Shown: positions 26,401-39,041, numbered from the stretch's first letter. The stretch is DNA of 64,000 nucleotides from Stenopsyche tienmushanensis (GCA_008973525.1 WACJ01000552.1:248001-312000), one strand, 5' to 3'. Made by a program: numbers and translations. Notes: generated by a model from the sequence alone, not told the origin.

Positions 26401-27212
26401 GGCCTGTGCCAGCATACCAATAATTCTTTGAACGATTACATATTCGGCGGACACATCGCAAGGCCGTGAGAAATCATTGGCATGTACGTGATCTGATGGA
26501 TGCACGTCCAGCCATTTCGATACGGCAAACCCAATCTATTTTCAATGTCTCAGAGCGAGAGAAAGCCGATAATTTCACGTCCTGATCGGCAGCATGATGC
26601 ATAGTATGAAATATAAGCCATCATTGACCACAAACAGTGTGCACAAGAGACGAAATCCAGAATCGTGAAGCAGCATTTGGCAATGACAATTGAATTGGGC
26701 GAAGGCGCTTCATGAAGCCACCGAAGAGCGGCACATTCCAATTTGATCCAAATTTCTGCACACATGCGATATGAAAATCCACCCAATTAAACCTTCTTTG
26801 TTAATGTCGCAATATTTTAGAAGAATGCAATGCATAATAAATACCATACACTTAAGAATTTGACATCAGACGCTTTAAACATAAAACATAAAGATAAACA
26901 TTTTATTATCGTTCACATTTCCGTAATATTTTATATTTATAACTATGGCAAAATCTATAAAATATTTTATGAAGGAATATTTCATCACCATATTGTTCAA
27001 ATGACGAAGAAATAGAAGTAAATTTTATAGACGCATTCAATACAAAATGCAATTCTTACCACCAACGAACAGTATTAAATATATATTAGGTTATCCTGAA
27101 ATAAATCCATTTTTTTTCATTTTATTTTTTTACGCGACTAAATGCAAAATTTTAGCGAGAAATACAATCAATCAATTGCGTTCATATGTCAATTATGCAG
27201 TATTAAATATAT

Positions 27213-27769
27213 TAGATCAGTCCAAAAGTTCGTGCGCATTTTTGGGATTTTTTTAAATAGTTTAAATAAACATAATTTAACATTTTAATCAATGATATAT
27301 TTTCTTCCACTATTTACAATTTCAGGTAGTTTTTTAATTCCATTGCTGTAGAAAGACACTGGTTTTGATGGAAAAAAGCTTGCATTAATAGTTTGAATTG
27401 GTTCTAACAGTTCATAATAAATCCATACCACCATACATATTCCACCAAACATTTCAAATATGATGTTGGAATTGGCTGCTTATCTTTATCTGTCCACTGT
27501 CTTTTTCTTGTGACGTTATTATTAATAATCAATTTTGATCGGCTGTTAATTGTGGTTCTGACTCCACAAGATTTTTAAGATAAAAATTAACAGCACGTCC
27601 TGAATGGGGTTCATCATAAATGCCGCTTTATCCTATGGGTATTAAAATGCATCTGATGTTTATGAAAATTGGTGATAAATTGACCAATATATTAGTCAAG
27701 CGACAACAATTTTCGACACTATTCAAAATTTTCTCAAAAATGCGCAGGATCTTTTGAACTGACCTGATA
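27213..27769 (-). mobile_element. mariner remnant, internally deleted (minus)
   Basis: About 555 bases bounded by imperfect inverted repeats. The left end reads AGATCAGTCCAAAAGTTCGTG and runs into CGCATTTTT. The right end, reversed, reads AGGTCAGTTCAAAAGATCC followed by TGCGCATTTTT. This is the classic mariner terminal-repeat type. Just inside the left end, minus-strand translation gives FFPSKPVSFYSNGIKKLPE and KYIID before a stop, the C-terminus of a mariner (irritans-like) transposase. A full mariner is about 1.3 kb, so most of the gene is missing and the rest is broken by stops. TA lies at each end. Confidence 0.8.
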
Positions 27770-27929
27770 TTTACCAACATGTAATTTTGAATAATATAAT
27801 TTCTGTATCTATTATAGTTTAACAATGAAGATGCACATATTATGCACTATTAATTAGATTCCAGTCCCCCATTTAATATCCAACAATTTAAATTTAAAAT
27901 ACCCCGTTATAATTTTTTGATTATTTATA

Positions 27930-28510
27930 TTAATTTATTGCATTGAATCTGCATACCGCTTTTAACGATAAGTTGATATATGGTACGACAATTAGTGAAT
28001 TTGTCAGTAATCGTCGCAAACAGGTCCAAAAAGCGAGACTGTCTGATTTACTCGAAGCAGCATCATCTCGGAAGGATTTCTCACACTCTTGGTCACTATG
28101 CCCAAAAAAAGTCACAGTATACAAATCATTTCAATATGCTTAATGATGATGAAACTGGATATTATGTATATGTTGCGGCTAAGTGGTTGTGTTGATGAAC
28201 TTTTGACCGACGGTCGACAGGTCCGTCAATCTTATGACTGCCAAGAACCGAGACATGTTCCAACCATGGGAATCCGCAGAAATCTAGATTCGCCGTTGCT
28301 GTCCATCATAGACGATGTTGTCTTCATTGTCTTCGGTCCCCTTCGTGTTGAGGATCTCAAAAGCTCCGAATTTACTGTCACCGCGTGCTCTAATTCGCTA
28401 ATCGTTCCAACCTGGGAACATTTGTCAGGCCGAGCTGACATAAATTTATCTCTCGAAACGTTGGGAACATTAAATCGGTCGGTAAAAACCCCGAAATAAT
28501 AGACAAAAGG
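27930..28510. other. G+C-raised segment with overlapping open frames, unrecognised
   Basis: Overlapping open frames on both strands (up to 136 codons on plus at 28089-28499 and 99 on minus at 28531-28232) lie in a segment less AT-rich than its flanks. None matches a family I know and no splice signals tie them together. Probably a noncoding element or decayed mobile sequence. Confidence 0.25.
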
Positions 28511-30089
28511 CAATAAAGAGTTCTTTAGCATCTCGCTTTACTACGTGCCTCCAGACTGAGCGCCTTTTTTCTGACCATATCCGTTATTACACATTATATT
28601 TTGGCATCCATTTGATGATTTACATTCCACTTGCAGGTATTCGCAAATCACAAAGGCCATTGTTGGGAGATAAGTTGTGTCTTAATATATGGACCACTTT
28701 TTCGAAACTTATTTATTTATATGCATATTTATTTTGCACACATGATAGAAATGTTGCGTGTATATACGCTGTGGGCAAAAAACTAGCCCAACATCACAAT
28801 ACTTAATGCGGCCTTTTTTGTTTGAAAAGTCAATATGCTTCGAGATACCGTTTATTTATTGAACCATTGTTTATTCGATACAACATATATTTTAGGCCGG
28901 GAACACATTTGCATATTTTGATTTAAATCTAAACAAATTTTCGGTCTCATTAAAAGCCTTGTAAATCATGCCGATATTATTTATTTACAACGCTGCAGAA
29001 TTTATTATATTCCATCGAGTGAACTTCGTGGCCTAAAAATACACAACTTTTGGCCGCTGTATAAGCAGAACAATAAATATTTAATCAGTGTTTAGTACTG
29101 CCAATATTTGCTCAGTACTTGACATGATGGCGAATGATCCAAAATTTTATTTAATTCTCCTAGGCCGAACGACATTTAATCACCATGTATTAATAATCTA
29201 ACGTTTTTGGCTTTTTTTAAGGCTATTTGTAAGAAAATTGAATACAAATAAAATTCAAATATATTTTAGAAGTATGTATAAACAAAGATATCTTGTTTTA
29301 GAATTACATTTTGACTTAATATATTTGGATGCAATGATTTAAGCTCATATTATCAATAATTAATTTACGATCCATTGTATAGTAATTAACTTACGATCCA
29401 GTACGAGATTTAATTTTTCACGCAAACAAACATTTCTTGGTCAAATATTGATCAAAATAGATTTTATTATAATATTTTCTGTAAATATTTTTTTACTTAA
29501 TGGGATGGGTGCAGTTATTTTCTTTAAACCAAAACCGCAATGTTGGGCTTTATGTTAGAAGCATTGAAATTGTTTCTATGCTTTGATTTCACATAAATAT
29601 ATAATCCAGAATATCAAATGTTGGAGTGCTTTTTCGTCACAATTTTTGCCTAAAAATCGGGTTTTCAAAATCGGTTTTTTAAAACCGACAAGCCCAAGTG
29701 CTCAGTATTTATAGGGTTAAAAAAGTGAGACAGACCCAATTTGAGATGCCGTAAACGCTTTGGCTTATGGCATGCCAGTTAATTATTTCTAAATATAATG
29801 TTATTAGTCGATGTGATAAAGTATCCTCGACATGCGAATTTTGTCACGCATGTCAATCAGTCTCATAGTAAAAGTGTGTTTTGAAAGATACATGAAATTG
29901 CGACCCTTTTCCCATGCTTAGCGATGCACATATATTTATGTACAAGTCAAGAATTTTTGTTCCTAATGCAATATGTCAGTGTAATTATATGAACACACGA
30001 TCGCGTACTGCAATTTTGCCATTGGATATCAATATTACGTGTTGTGTTCTCGATGTTAGAGCTGAAATAATTAAAATCGCCAATGATAC

Positions 30090-30480
30090 TCCTTTAGCAT
30101 TTCTCCTTTTTGAGTCGGGCCGAAGCCGAGGCGTGTTGCGAGAGTAACGAGAATGTACAGTTCATTAGTGCAGCACGGTTCAATATGGGCTGCATCATCG
30201 AGGCATTGATTAATTTGTGTCGAATGCAAATTTAGACTAGTTTATCGTGATTGAAATGCAGCGAGAGTTGCAAGATGAGGCCGGATGCCTTCTCGCCCTC
30301 ATCTGGCTAAAGTGAAAGTTGCACGGAAGCTGATCGATTTTGCAAAATTGCATTTTGCATAGCGGCACAGTGACCTCGCGCCCCAAGGCGTGCAAGCCTC
30401 CGGCCCAATAATGCAAGCCTTCGGGGAATGCTGGGAGAAATACCACCCGACAATACCAATGCCCCGCCATCACGATCCAA
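30090..30480. other. G+C-rich island just upstream of the large ft exon
   Basis: The last island of the giant intron, ending about 400 bases before the acceptor at 30889. Patches at 30110-30150, 30270-30320 and 30362-30480 are CpG-richer than the flanks. A near-repeat GCAAGCCTCCGGCCC / GCAAGCCTTCGGGGA lies at 30392-30425. No gene recognised; possible regulatory element. Confidence 0.35.
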
Positions 30481-30889
30481 TACTGAAATAATGCACAATC
30501 AGTTTCTAATAATCTCAAATAATGTTTGCTTTATTTTTAAATCGTATCTATTGCAGAGTTATATAATTGTTCACGTTTTCACATTCCCGCAACTCGGTTC
30601 GGATCTACATCAGTTTACTTTATGTGATACGATATTAAAGCCTTTGCTACTTGACCTTAGCATTTTTAATTTTCTTAACCATGGATTATACTAGATTTAT
30701 AGATAGGTTACATTTAAGGATGCTAAATATATTCAGATTATAAGATAGCCATTGACCTGAACATAATGTAGCAATTGCACAAAAATGCGCCATCAAAGCT
30801 CAAAAGCCCGCGAAATGTGACACAATGTATTGTTATTTAGATTGCTTTCATATTACATTAATAATAAATATTATTTCATATCTTTCCAG

Positions 30890-33800
30890 GTTCACCTCCG
30901 TTGACTGGAACTGGTACGGTGCGCATCGTGGTGCAGGATGTCAATGACCATAGTCCTGAGTTTGCACGTCAATCCTATCGCACGACTATTGCAGAAAATA
31001 TGCCCGCCGGTACCGTCGTTCTAGCTCCCATCGCCACAGACAAGGATGCCGGCATCAATTCTAAAATACGATACAGTCTTTTGGGCGACAAGGTAGACAG
31101 ATTCTACATAGACCAGGACAGTGGAGTTATATCAACTGCTGTCAGCCTGGACCGCGAAGAATCAGCAGAATATTATATGACACTCATGGCGCAAGATTGC
31201 TCAGCGACCGATCCTCGAGCAACCACGGTCAACCTCACCATCACCGTTATGGACGAAAACGACAACTCACCTTCTTTCGGAAGTGCTCGCTACCTCGTGA
31301 ACATTCCGGATGACACGAAACCAGGACAATTCGTCTTCGGAGCCAAAGCTACTGACGTAGACGTCGGCCTCAACAGCAAAATCCGATACTCGTTAACCGG
31401 AGAAGAAGAGATGAAATTCTTCATCAACAAAGAAACCGGCGTAATCAAAGCATCGGATCAATTCAAACTAGCCGGCCCCAAGTCGAACAACATCTTCAAG
31501 CTCCTAATAAAAGCATCTGATCATGGTCTCATCCCGAAACACGCAATGACAGAATTGACCATAATGCTCAAATCAACGCACATGTTCCCTAATTTTGTAT
31601 CGCCTCCAAAAACATATTTCACCCTAAAAGAGAACGTAGCAGAAGGAAAATTAGTCACAAAATTGACAGCAACATCGCCAAAGAAAGGAACAGCCGGCAA
31701 CGTACAATATGCGATTGCCGGAGGAAACGTAGGAGAAGCACTCAAAATCGATTCAGTAACAGGCGAGGTCCTCGTAACAGGAAGAGGCTTAGATTACGAA
31801 ACGTTACCACTATACGAAGTTTGGATCGAAGCGAGGGATTCAGACAATCCATCGCTCAGAACTGTACTAGAACTCGAAATCAACGTCACCGATTCGAACG
31901 ACAACGCTCCCGTCATAGAAAGCGCTCTCTACAACTCCTCAATACTCGAAGAAGAACCACCTCCGCAATTGGTTGTAAAAATTGTCGCTTCGGATGCGGA
32001 TTCAAACGAAAATGGCCAAATCTCCTTCAAACTGGTCAAAGACTACGATGGCGCATTTGAATTGAACTCGGAAACGGGAGAAGTATTCACAAGCATGCAA
32101 TTGGACAGGGAAGACATAGCACTATACGAATTGACGATTGAAGCCATCGATCATGGATCGCCACAGTTAACCGGCACGGCATCAGTCCTGGTGACAGTGC
32201 TCGATAAAAACGATAATCCTCCGAGATTCACAAGACTTTTCAGTGTGAACGTGACTGAAAATGCTGAAATCGGTTCATTCGTTATAAAAGTAACCAGCTC
32301 AGATTTGGACGTTGGCGAAAATGCAAATGCAACATACAGCTTCACCGACAATCCCGGTGAAAAATTTGTAATCGATCCATTGAGCGGTAATGTAACAGTA
32401 GCCGGAACCCTCGACAGGGAGCAACAAGATGAATATTTGCTGAAAGTTTTGGCTTTGGACGAAGCGTGGAGAGCTGAAACTACGTTGACGATAACCATAC
32501 AAGATCAAAATGATAATGCTCCGGAGTTCGAACACTCGTATTATAGCTTCAACTTCCCAGAACTACAAAGGGACGTTATGTTCGTCGGACAAGTTACTGC
32601 AACCGATAGAGACAAACAAGGACCCAATTCAGTTATTTCATATTCATTGCAACAACCTTCAGACTTGTTCACGGTCGATCCAGCTTCTGGTGAATTATTC
32701 AGCAAACGATCTTTGAAATATAAACAGACACAATTAGAATCATCGCCTGAAAATATGTATTCGGTTGTTGTATTGGCTACTGATAATGGCAAACCACCGA
32801 TGTCGTCAGAATGTTTGGTTACTGTAAATGTCGTAGATGCTAATAACAATGCACCTAAATTTGATCTGAGGGAATATTTATCTCCAGTTCCGGAAGGTGC
32901 TGTCATAGGACAGAAGATCATGAAAGTAACAGCTAAAGACGAATCAGATTTCGGAGTCAATGCAGAAATTGATTACATCCAAGTGGGCGGTAATGGATCT
33001 GATCATTTCATGGTCGATAAATCCCAAGGATGGATCTTAGTAACTAAACCATTCACAGGAGCAGGAAAAATATATTTATTACAAATTCAAGCAGTCGATA
33101 GAGGAGTGCCACCTCAGCAAGATGAAGTTCTAGTTACTCTAGTTGTAACAGGGCAAAATAGATTTTCACCTATATTTACCGCTCTTAGTTACCAAGTGAT
33201 CGTTCCAGAAAATGAACCAGTGGGCTCAACAATATTGACAGTCACCGCGTCGGATGATGATGACGGTCCAAATGGTATGGTTAGGTACACTATTTCCAGT
33301 GGAAATGAACGCAAAGAATTTGCAGTTGATGCAGTCACTGGAGCAGTGACTATTTTACAACCACTAGATTATGACACTGTTCAAGAATATCACCTGAATA
33401 TAACAGCAGAAGATTTAGGATTTGAACCTCGTCAAGCAACTGCAATGTTGACCGTTACTCTGACAGACATAAATGACAATGCACCCAAATTTAATCAAAG
33501 TGAATACAATGCATATCTACCTGAAAATTCAGCACCTAATAGCTTTGTTTTCAATGTAATAGCTACGGATAAAGATTCACCTAAAAATGCCATCATACAA
33601 TATTCAGTCGTTGGTGGCACTGGAAAGGATGTATTTGAAATTGAACAGAAAACAGGTAAAATCAATTCAAAGACAGCGTTTGACTTTGAGGAATCAAATG
33701 TATACACGCTTGATATTGTAGCAGCAAATCCTGATTCTCCAATGTACGGTTCAACTAAAGTTGTCATACACATAACCGGAGTGAATGAATATTATCCTAA

Positions 33801-36245
33801 ATTTATTCAATCAGTATTCCATTTCGACGTTTCTGAATCAGCTGAAGTAGGTACTAGTATCGGATTAATTCAGGCCACAGATCAAGACGCTGGTGAAGAT
33901 GGAAAAGTATATTACCTCTTTGTTGGATCAAGCAATGATAAAGGATTTGGAATCAATTCAGATACTGGAATAATTGTCGTATCTAGAAATTTAGACAGAG
34001 AAACACAAAATCGTGTAGTTTTGACAGTAATGGCCAAAAACTCAGGTGGTATCAGAGGAAATGATACAGATGAAGCTCAAGTAATTATTTCAATCCAAGA
34101 TGGCAACGATCCTCCCGAATTCCTACAAAAATTATATGAAACGACGGTATCAGAAGGAGCAGCTCATGGCACAATGGTAATAACAGTTAAAGCTATCGAT
34201 AAAGATGTACGACCACAAAACAATCAATTCAGTTATTCAATTATTGGTGGAAATACAGATCAAGCATTCAAAATTGATCCTCAAACAGGTGACGTTGAAA
34301 CTTCTTTGCAATTAGATAGAGAAACAATTCCTATGTATTCACTAATAGTAGGAGCAATAGACACCGGCATACCTCCTCAGACGGGTACAGCAACTGTAAA
34401 AATTACCTTGAGTGATATAAACGATAACGGTCCAGTATTTGATCCAGCTGAAGTAATTGGATATGTTACTGAGAACGAACCTCCCAATACAAGTGTTATG
34501 ACTTTATCTGCCACAGATCCAGATTTACCACCAAACGGTGCTCCGTTCACATATTATTTGATCGGTGGCAAACACAAAAATCTTATAAATGTTGAAAAAC
34601 ACACCGGCGTTTTAAGAACAACCAAAAGCTTGGATAGAGAAATAACACCAGAATTAGATATTTTGATTGAAGTTGAAGACAGTGGTACTCCTAGGAAAAA
34701 TTCTCAACATTTTATAAAGATAATTGTTTTAGATCAAAATGATAGTCCATCTACGCCACGCTCAGTACATGTCTTAATTCATTCGTTCAATGATATATTA
34801 CCAATTGGTCAAATTGCTGATGTGCATCCTAATGATCCAGACGTAAGCGGAGAATATAGTTGTAAAATTTTAAATGGCCCTAATCCTAGTGGTATTCTTC
34901 ACATACCTAAAGGTTGTGACTTACACGCTACAAGAATAACATCAGGACAGGGTTACTCATTATCAGTATCAGGAAATGATGGCAAGCATGCCAATGTAGT
35001 TTCTACTGTCACAGTGGAATTTTTATCATTCGATAATTCTACTGTCGATCAATCTGTGACCATTAGAATAGAAAATACTACAGCATCCAAATTTCTAGCT
35101 CATTATTACAGAAGTTTATTAGATTTAATGAAAAGCAGTCTAGATACTGATGATTCACTTTCATTATATAGTTTGCATGAGAGAGATAATGGATTAGAAT
35201 TATCCATAGCAATTAAACACCAGGGAGGTTTAAGACCAAAAAGTTATGTATTTGACAAATTGAACAGAAAGCAAGAAGCTATGATATTATTATTGCAATC
35301 ACCACAAATAAAAATAGGCTATTCTCCATGTCAATCATTAATTTGTCAAAACGGAGGAATTTGCAGTGAAGAAATTAGAGTACACGAAGATACAAGTATT
35401 ACTGATAGTCAAACATTGATTTTCACGTCGCCTTTAGTAAGCCATGATTTCACTTGTCGCTGCACTGATGGATTTACTGGACCAAAATGTGAAAAAAGAC
35501 AAGATCCATGTTCACCAAATCCATGTCAATCTGGAGGAAAATGTAGACGACAAGGATTTGATTTCCAATGTACTTGTTTACCATCACGAGAAGGAAAAAC
35601 TTGTGAATTAGAGCGAGGCGATGCTTGTTCAACTAATCCTTGTAGAAACGGTGGCTCTTGTAGAGAAAGTCCTGACGGATCATCTTTCTTCTGTTTATGT
35701 CGTCCAGGATATAGAGGAAATCAATGTGAAGCAATAGCTGATTCATGTAGACCTAACCCTTGTCTTCACGATGGATTATGTGTTAGCCTCAAGCCAGGGT
35801 ATAAATGCAGTTGCTTAGATGGTCGATATGGGCGTCACTGTGAAAAATCTACTTTTGGTTTCAATGAACTCTCATATATGACGTTCCCAGCACTTGATGC
35901 AGCAACAAATGATATATCTGTTATATTCGCTACAACAAAATCAGATTCATTACTTGTTTACAATTATGGATTACAAACTGGAGGTCGTTCAGATTTTGTG
36001 GCAATAGAACTTGTACGAGGAAAAGCTGTATTTTCATTTGGAGGCGCACGTACATCAATAAGCTCTGTGACAGTACCAGGTTACACAGGAACTCTAGCAG
36101 ATGGAGAATGGCACAAAATTACAGCAACCAGAAATGGTAGAGTTGTATCACTGAGTATTTCACACTGTTCCGAGCATGGTGATACATGTATAGAATGCAG
36201 ACCTGGAGATGTTTCATGCTATGCCGATGACGTTGGACCTACTGG
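30890..36245 (+). CDS. ft: fat protocadherin, 5.4-kb exon: cadherin repeats, EGF1-4, LamG1 start
   Basis: One exon of about 1785 codons. In order it encodes roughly 13 cadherin linkers, each ending a repeat (clear ones: VQDVNDHSP, VMDENDNSP, VTDSNDNAP, VLDKNDNPP, IQDQNDNAP, LTDINDNAP, LSDINDNGP). Several are degenerate and have lost calcium ligands (SPPKTYF region, VTGQNRFSP, ITGVNEYYP). A membrane-proximal region without cadherin motifs follows (34760-35320). Then come four EGF modules with six cysteines each: 35329-35490, 35508-35604, 35625-35726 and 35748-35841. LamG1 starts at about 35850. The start follows acceptor TTTCCAG with a split glycine codon; the end is at GG|GTAAAT, where the frame otherwise meets TAA. 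The EGF4-LamG-EGF-LamG layout is that of Fat/FAT4, not of Kugelei/FAT1-3 with a single LamG. Third codon positions drop from G/C-rich to A/T-rich along the exon. Confidence 0.95.
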
Positions 36246-36371
36246 GTAAATATTTTTTATAATCCTTTTAAAATTTATATAACAAATTAATAACATTAAT
36301 AATAAATTATTGAATAAAAGCACACAATTTAATGCAATGTATAATTAATATGTTTGTTTTGTCTCTTTCAG
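36246..36371 (+). other. ft: ft intron (126 bp)
   Basis: Short phase-2 intron with donor GTAAAT and acceptor CTCTTTCAG, splitting LamG1. Joining GG to A gives a glycine codon and the strand TGTLNFNNQPLLIGGLSN, typical of LamG. No feature inside. Confidence 0.9.
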
Positions 36372-39041
36372 AACCCTAAACTTCAATAATCAGCCTTTAT
36401 TAATTGGAGGACTTTCAAATGCTGATCCAGTTTTGGAAAGACCTGGACAAATACATTCTGATGATCTTATCGGATGCATACATAGTGTATCAGTAAATGG
36501 ACGAGCTCTGAATCTAAGTAATCCAATCATGGCGAGAGGAATTGATGCAACCTGTAGCAGATCTGCAAATGGACCTTGTTTCAGTCCTCCTAATCGTGAT
36601 CAACAAAACAAAGGTTGTGGTGGTTTTGGAACATGTCTTGATAGATGGAAAACAGCTTCATGCATGTGTGGTGGAGAACTTATAGCCCCTGATTGTGACA
36701 ATTCATTGGAACCAATATCAGTCAACGATGGAGGATTTATTGAATTTGTAATATCAGAAAAACATCGTCGAATGCAACTATTGGAATCGCTATACCGCGG
36801 ATCAACATTATGGTATAATCATAGGCAAAAACGAGCAGCTGCAGCAACAAATAACAATAACCTGCCAATTCAAGTGCTATCTCCTGCAAAAAGCATATCT
36901 GTATTATTTCGAACTATTCGTACAGAAGGCATTATATTATTTGCTGGAACTAATAAACACTATACTATTTTGGAACTTAAAGATGGAAAAATTGTCTATA
37001 CCTCTAAACAAGGAACTTCAGTAAACATGACCGGAATCAATCCAAATACAATATCTGATGGAAGATGGCATAACATTACTCTTCATTCGCATAATCGAGG
37101 ACTTCAAGCTTCTCATCTGATGATACACAGATCGGTGATGAATTGGATTCAGCTGGAGTTCATGATTTTCTTGACCCATATTTAACAGTCTTGTCTCTTG
37201 GTGGTGCAAGACGTGAATATTATCAAAATTCAAATCCAACAAATTTTGAAGGGTGCTTTGCTAACTTCAGTGTCAATAATGAAATTCAACCTTTCAACGG
37301 ATCGGGCAGTGTCTTCAATGAAGTTCTTCAAAATGGAAAAGTGTTTCATGGTTGCCATGGACCTATTGGAATTGGTGCAGCACAAGCTCCTGATCCACTC
37401 AGTATAGGAATTACACTTGTAATAGTGTTCTTCGTAATATTGATTGTAGCCATACTAGTATCGTTTATTGTATTCAGACTAAGAAAACAAAAGAAAGAAA
37501 AAACTGGTGTACATTCAGGAAAATCTCCAGGTATTCACTCAAAGCAAAATGGAGGTACTACGCTAATGAGCCCCAATCTTGTTTCCTCAAGTGGTGACAA
37601 TGTAATGGGTAGAGGTTTACATTCGGGTGATCCTAATATTGGTTATATGACTGAAAATGGAGATGTCATCCGTGGCGTTGGTGGCCACCACATAGTAGGA
37701 CCTGAGCTTATATCTAAAAAATACAAAGAAAGAGAAATAATTGGTGCAGAGCATCAAAGACCTCAACGACCAGATATAATTGAACGTGAAGTAGTTGGAA
37801 AAAGCCCAGCCTTGAGAGAAGATCACCATCCACCTCCTCCACCAACATCAAATTCTGTGCATCATCCACATGATCATCCTGGAGGAATGGATATGAATTC
37901 TGAAACTCCAGAACATTATGATTTAGAAAATGCTAGTTCAATAGCACCATCAGATATTGACATAGTATATCACTATAAAGGATACCGCGAAGCGGGAGGA
38001 ATTAGAAAATATAAGGCCACACCTCCACCAGTTGCAAGTTACCAGCATAAACATCAAGCTGCCCAGCAGCACAGGCATGCAGCGTTTCCTCGTGCTCCAC
38101 CTCAACCATCACAGCCGACGGGTCCACGAACTCATCAAACAACACCGCTAGCTAGACTATCTCCAAGCAGTGAATTAAGTTCTCAACAACCTCGTATATT
38201 GACTTTACATGATATTTCTGGAAAGCCCCTCCAAAGTGCCCTTTTAGCTACCACATCAAGTTCAGGTGGAGTCGGCAAAGATGTATTGCATAGTAATAGT
38301 GAACGTAGTTTAAATAGTCCAGTTATGTCACAATTAAGTGGTCAGAGTTCTTCCGCGAGTAGAAAGAATCCTGGTGCTCCTTCTCAAGCTCCACATGTTG
38401 GTCAAGTTGGGTCGGGTCCTATGGGATTAACTGCTGAGGAAATTGAAAGATTGAATTCAAGACCAAGAACTTCTAGTCTTGTTTCTACTTTAGATGCGGT
38501 ATCTAGTAGTAGTGAAGCTCCGAGGGGCACAGGTCCATCTCATCACATGCCCCACCTTCATTCTCCTACTGCTGATCATCACAGTTCAACAACTACAGAT
38601 GAAAGTGGAAATGATAGTTTTACATGTTCCGAAATAGAATACGATAATAATAGTTTAGCTGGTGATAAATATTCAAAACAGGACGATGACGACAGGAGAG
38701 GAAATGATAGTGGAAATACAAGTGCTGGAAAACCACCTATGTTACCTCCGTCTTATGATGGATTTGATTCCTCTTTTAGAGGATCATTAAGTACATTAGT
38801 AGCTTCAGATGATGATCTTTCAACTCACATGGGTGGACCATTATACAGAGCAAACGATGGTTCACCTTCGGCATCTACAGCATTAGGTTGGGACTACCTT
38901 CTTAACTGGGGACCAAATTTCGAAAGTTTAGTAGGTGTATTTAAAGATATAGCTGAACTACCGGATTCCATGAATGGTCGAGTTCCTTCATCCTTACGTC
39001 TTCCAAATAATGGACCTAAGCCATCAGAGGAATATGTTTAA
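36372..39041 (+). CDS. ft: fat protocadherin, last coding exon: LamG1 end, EGF5, LamG2, TM, cytoplasmic tail (apparent frameshift)
   Basis: Encodes the end of LamG1 (LIGCIHSVSVNGRALNL), EGF5 (cysteines at about 36553-36702), a furin-like RQKR (36823-36834), LamG2 (SISVLFRTIRTEGIILFAG, ISDGRWHNITLHS), a transmembrane helix (37404-37475, ITLVIVFFVILIVAILVSF) and a cytoplasmic tail of about 520 residues. Tail marks are the conserved ENASSIAPSDIDIVYHYKG (37923-37979), a His/Gln/Pro/Ser-rich stretch, a PPSY motif (38745-38756), the WDYLLNWGPNFESLVGVF block (38892-38945) and a C-terminal EEYV before TAA, a possible PDZ ligand. The tail signals to Dachs, the Hippo pathway and planar polarity. The frame used up to about 37110 differs from that used after 37119, so LamG2 is interrupted by an apparent frameshift; no intron signals explain it. 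The end is the TAA at 39039-39041. Confidence 0.93.

Larger units (their letters stand above)
3779..30889 (+). other. ft: giant ft intron (27.1 kb)
   Basis: Phase-1 intron of 27,111 bases with donor GTAAGT and acceptor TCTTTCCAG. The cadherin domain reads through its ends without loss. Most of it is AT-rich. Listed separately inside it are several G+C-richer islands, SINE-like repeats, a tRNA-like SINE head, a piggyBac-type MITE and a mariner remnant. No nested gene could be identified with confidence, although one minus-strand open frame near 6447-6790 looks protein-like. Stretches not listed separately (for example 3830-6440, 8900-11390, 12400-13550, 16140-17450 and 28520-30080) show nothing I can name. 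Confidence 0.85.

Noticed and set aside
26097..26423. 108-codon plus frame starting with ATG in the ft intron
   Set aside because: No recognisable domain, no promoter or splice signals, and not clearly protein-like. Kept out of the gene list.
32151..33773. Several minus-strand frames of 74-139 codons opposite the large ft exon
   Set aside because: Antisense shadows caused by the codon use of the cadherin repeats.
30890..39041. Assigning the protocadherin to kugelei/Fat2 (FAT1-3 class)
   Set aside because: The module order EGF x4, LamG, EGF, LamG, TM and the IAPSDIDIVYHYKG tail motif fit Fat/FAT4; the Fat2 class has a single LamG.
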